64,000 nucleotides of DNA from Plantago elongata (taxonomy: Eukaryota > Streptophyta > Magnoliopsida > Lamiales > Plantaginaceae), in NCBI GenBank assembly GCA_036897095.1, contig JAYMSP010000074.1, positions 1 through 64,000 on the forward strand, in the 5' to 3' direction. The notes beneath the pieces were generated by a model that was not told where the DNA came from, did not search any database, and saw only the letters and a program-made list of their open reading frames with translations. Position numbers and translations under genes: made by a program. Below are positions 63,561 to 64,000 of this stretch, in pieces (within the stretch, counting starts at the first letter, position 1; the number at the start of each line of letters is the position of its first letter).

Positions 63561-64000
63561 TCAGCTGGATCATTGAAAATAAAAAAGAAATATATTAATC
63601 CGAAATAATTTTATATACATTTTTTATAGCTCGGGGGTATTTTAAGTTTGACCATATTTAACAATATGGTAATTTGATGAATATAGTCTTGATGGGCCAA
63701 ACTGGGTTTGACCGGCCCGGATGATACCCATGGGGCCCACATTAGTGCGATGAACCACTCTCACTGGCTGCTAGTAGTGGACCTATCTAATATTTCCTCT
63801 CAGCCGTCCAGAACAAAGAGCAACAATAATGCAATTTGTGATAAGAGTGAGAACAATATGTCATTTTCCAAAGCAGACAACACACTCAAAATTCAAATGG
63901 TTCAAATTGCTATCCAAATGATTGGCGTGTTTTCTATCTACCCAAATCATATAACACTTGCTACCTACTATTCACTGCTGTATCTTGTTCGATCTTCATA
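63561..64000. other. Right-edge intergenic sequence
   Basis: Contains a G/C-richer patch (63700-63780, with TTTGACCGGCCCGG and GGGGCCCACATTAG) followed by AT-rich DNA. It could be the promoter of a gene beyond the window, but nothing here proves it. Confidence 0.3.

Overview
This is a stretch of AT-rich nuclear DNA from a flowering plant, most likely a eudicot. The gene content (AT-hook PPC protein, fasciclin-like arabinogalactan protein, BAHD acyltransferase, CYP704 and CYP76 P450s, plant beta-type Aurora kinase), the GT-AG introns, and the many small Tourist-like and Stowaway-like elements all point that way. The species cannot be fixed from the sequence alone. Nothing prokaryotic was seen, and no CRISPR array, rRNA gene or complete tRNA gene was found.

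Layout from left to right. 1-845: end of an LTR retroelement running off the left edge. 1620-5085 (-): intact six-exon CYP704-type P450. 5.1-7.9 kb: a cluster of MITEs. 7932-9538 (-): three-exon enone/quinone oxidoreductase. 10665-16871 (+): 13-exon spastin-like AAA ATPase. 17.26-19.83 kb: decayed PIF/Harbinger transposon. 20.4-20.8 kb: foldback element made of three hairpins. 21151-23478 (+): dead Aurora kinase copy. 26262-28090 (+): fasciclin-like arabinogalactan protein. 29.0-31.2 kb: a Harbinger-like non-autonomous element interrupted by a small LTR element. 32039-36726 (+): Vms1/ANKZF1 orthologue. 37952-40281 (+): CYP76-type P450 wrecked by a CACTA fragment and a MITE. 40601-41986 (-): intronless BAHD acyltransferase. 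43.3-43.9 kb: processed RPS26 retrocopy with intact target-site duplications. 45148-47399 (+): CYP18-1 cyclophilin. 48579-50204 (+): intact Aurora 3-like kinase. 50.8-51.1 kb: duplicated cyclophilin tail. 52.7-53.5 kb: Ty1/copia fossil. 54991-55176 (+): candidate small-protein gene. 56235-57149 (-): AT-hook AHL protein. 57.2-64.0 kb: gene-poor DNA with more MITEs.

The genes are unrelated neighbours, as is normal in a plant genome: oxidative metabolism (P450s, enone reductase), acyl transfer, microtubule severing, mitosis (Aurora), ribosome-associated quality control (Vms1), protein folding at the spliceosome (CYP18-1), the cell wall (FLA) and chromatin (AHL). There are two related Aurora loci 27 kb apart, one alive and one dead, and a cyclophilin tail duplicated on the far side of the live Aurora gene. 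Together these show local segmental duplication. I find no coherent new multi-gene system. The most unusual signals are a near-exact copy of the initiator tRNA 3' end, including CCA, just upstream of the AHL start codon; an exon of CYP18-1 that contributes only the ATG; and the triple-hairpin foldback element. Exon coordinates come from reading splice sites and homology by eye, without alignment software.
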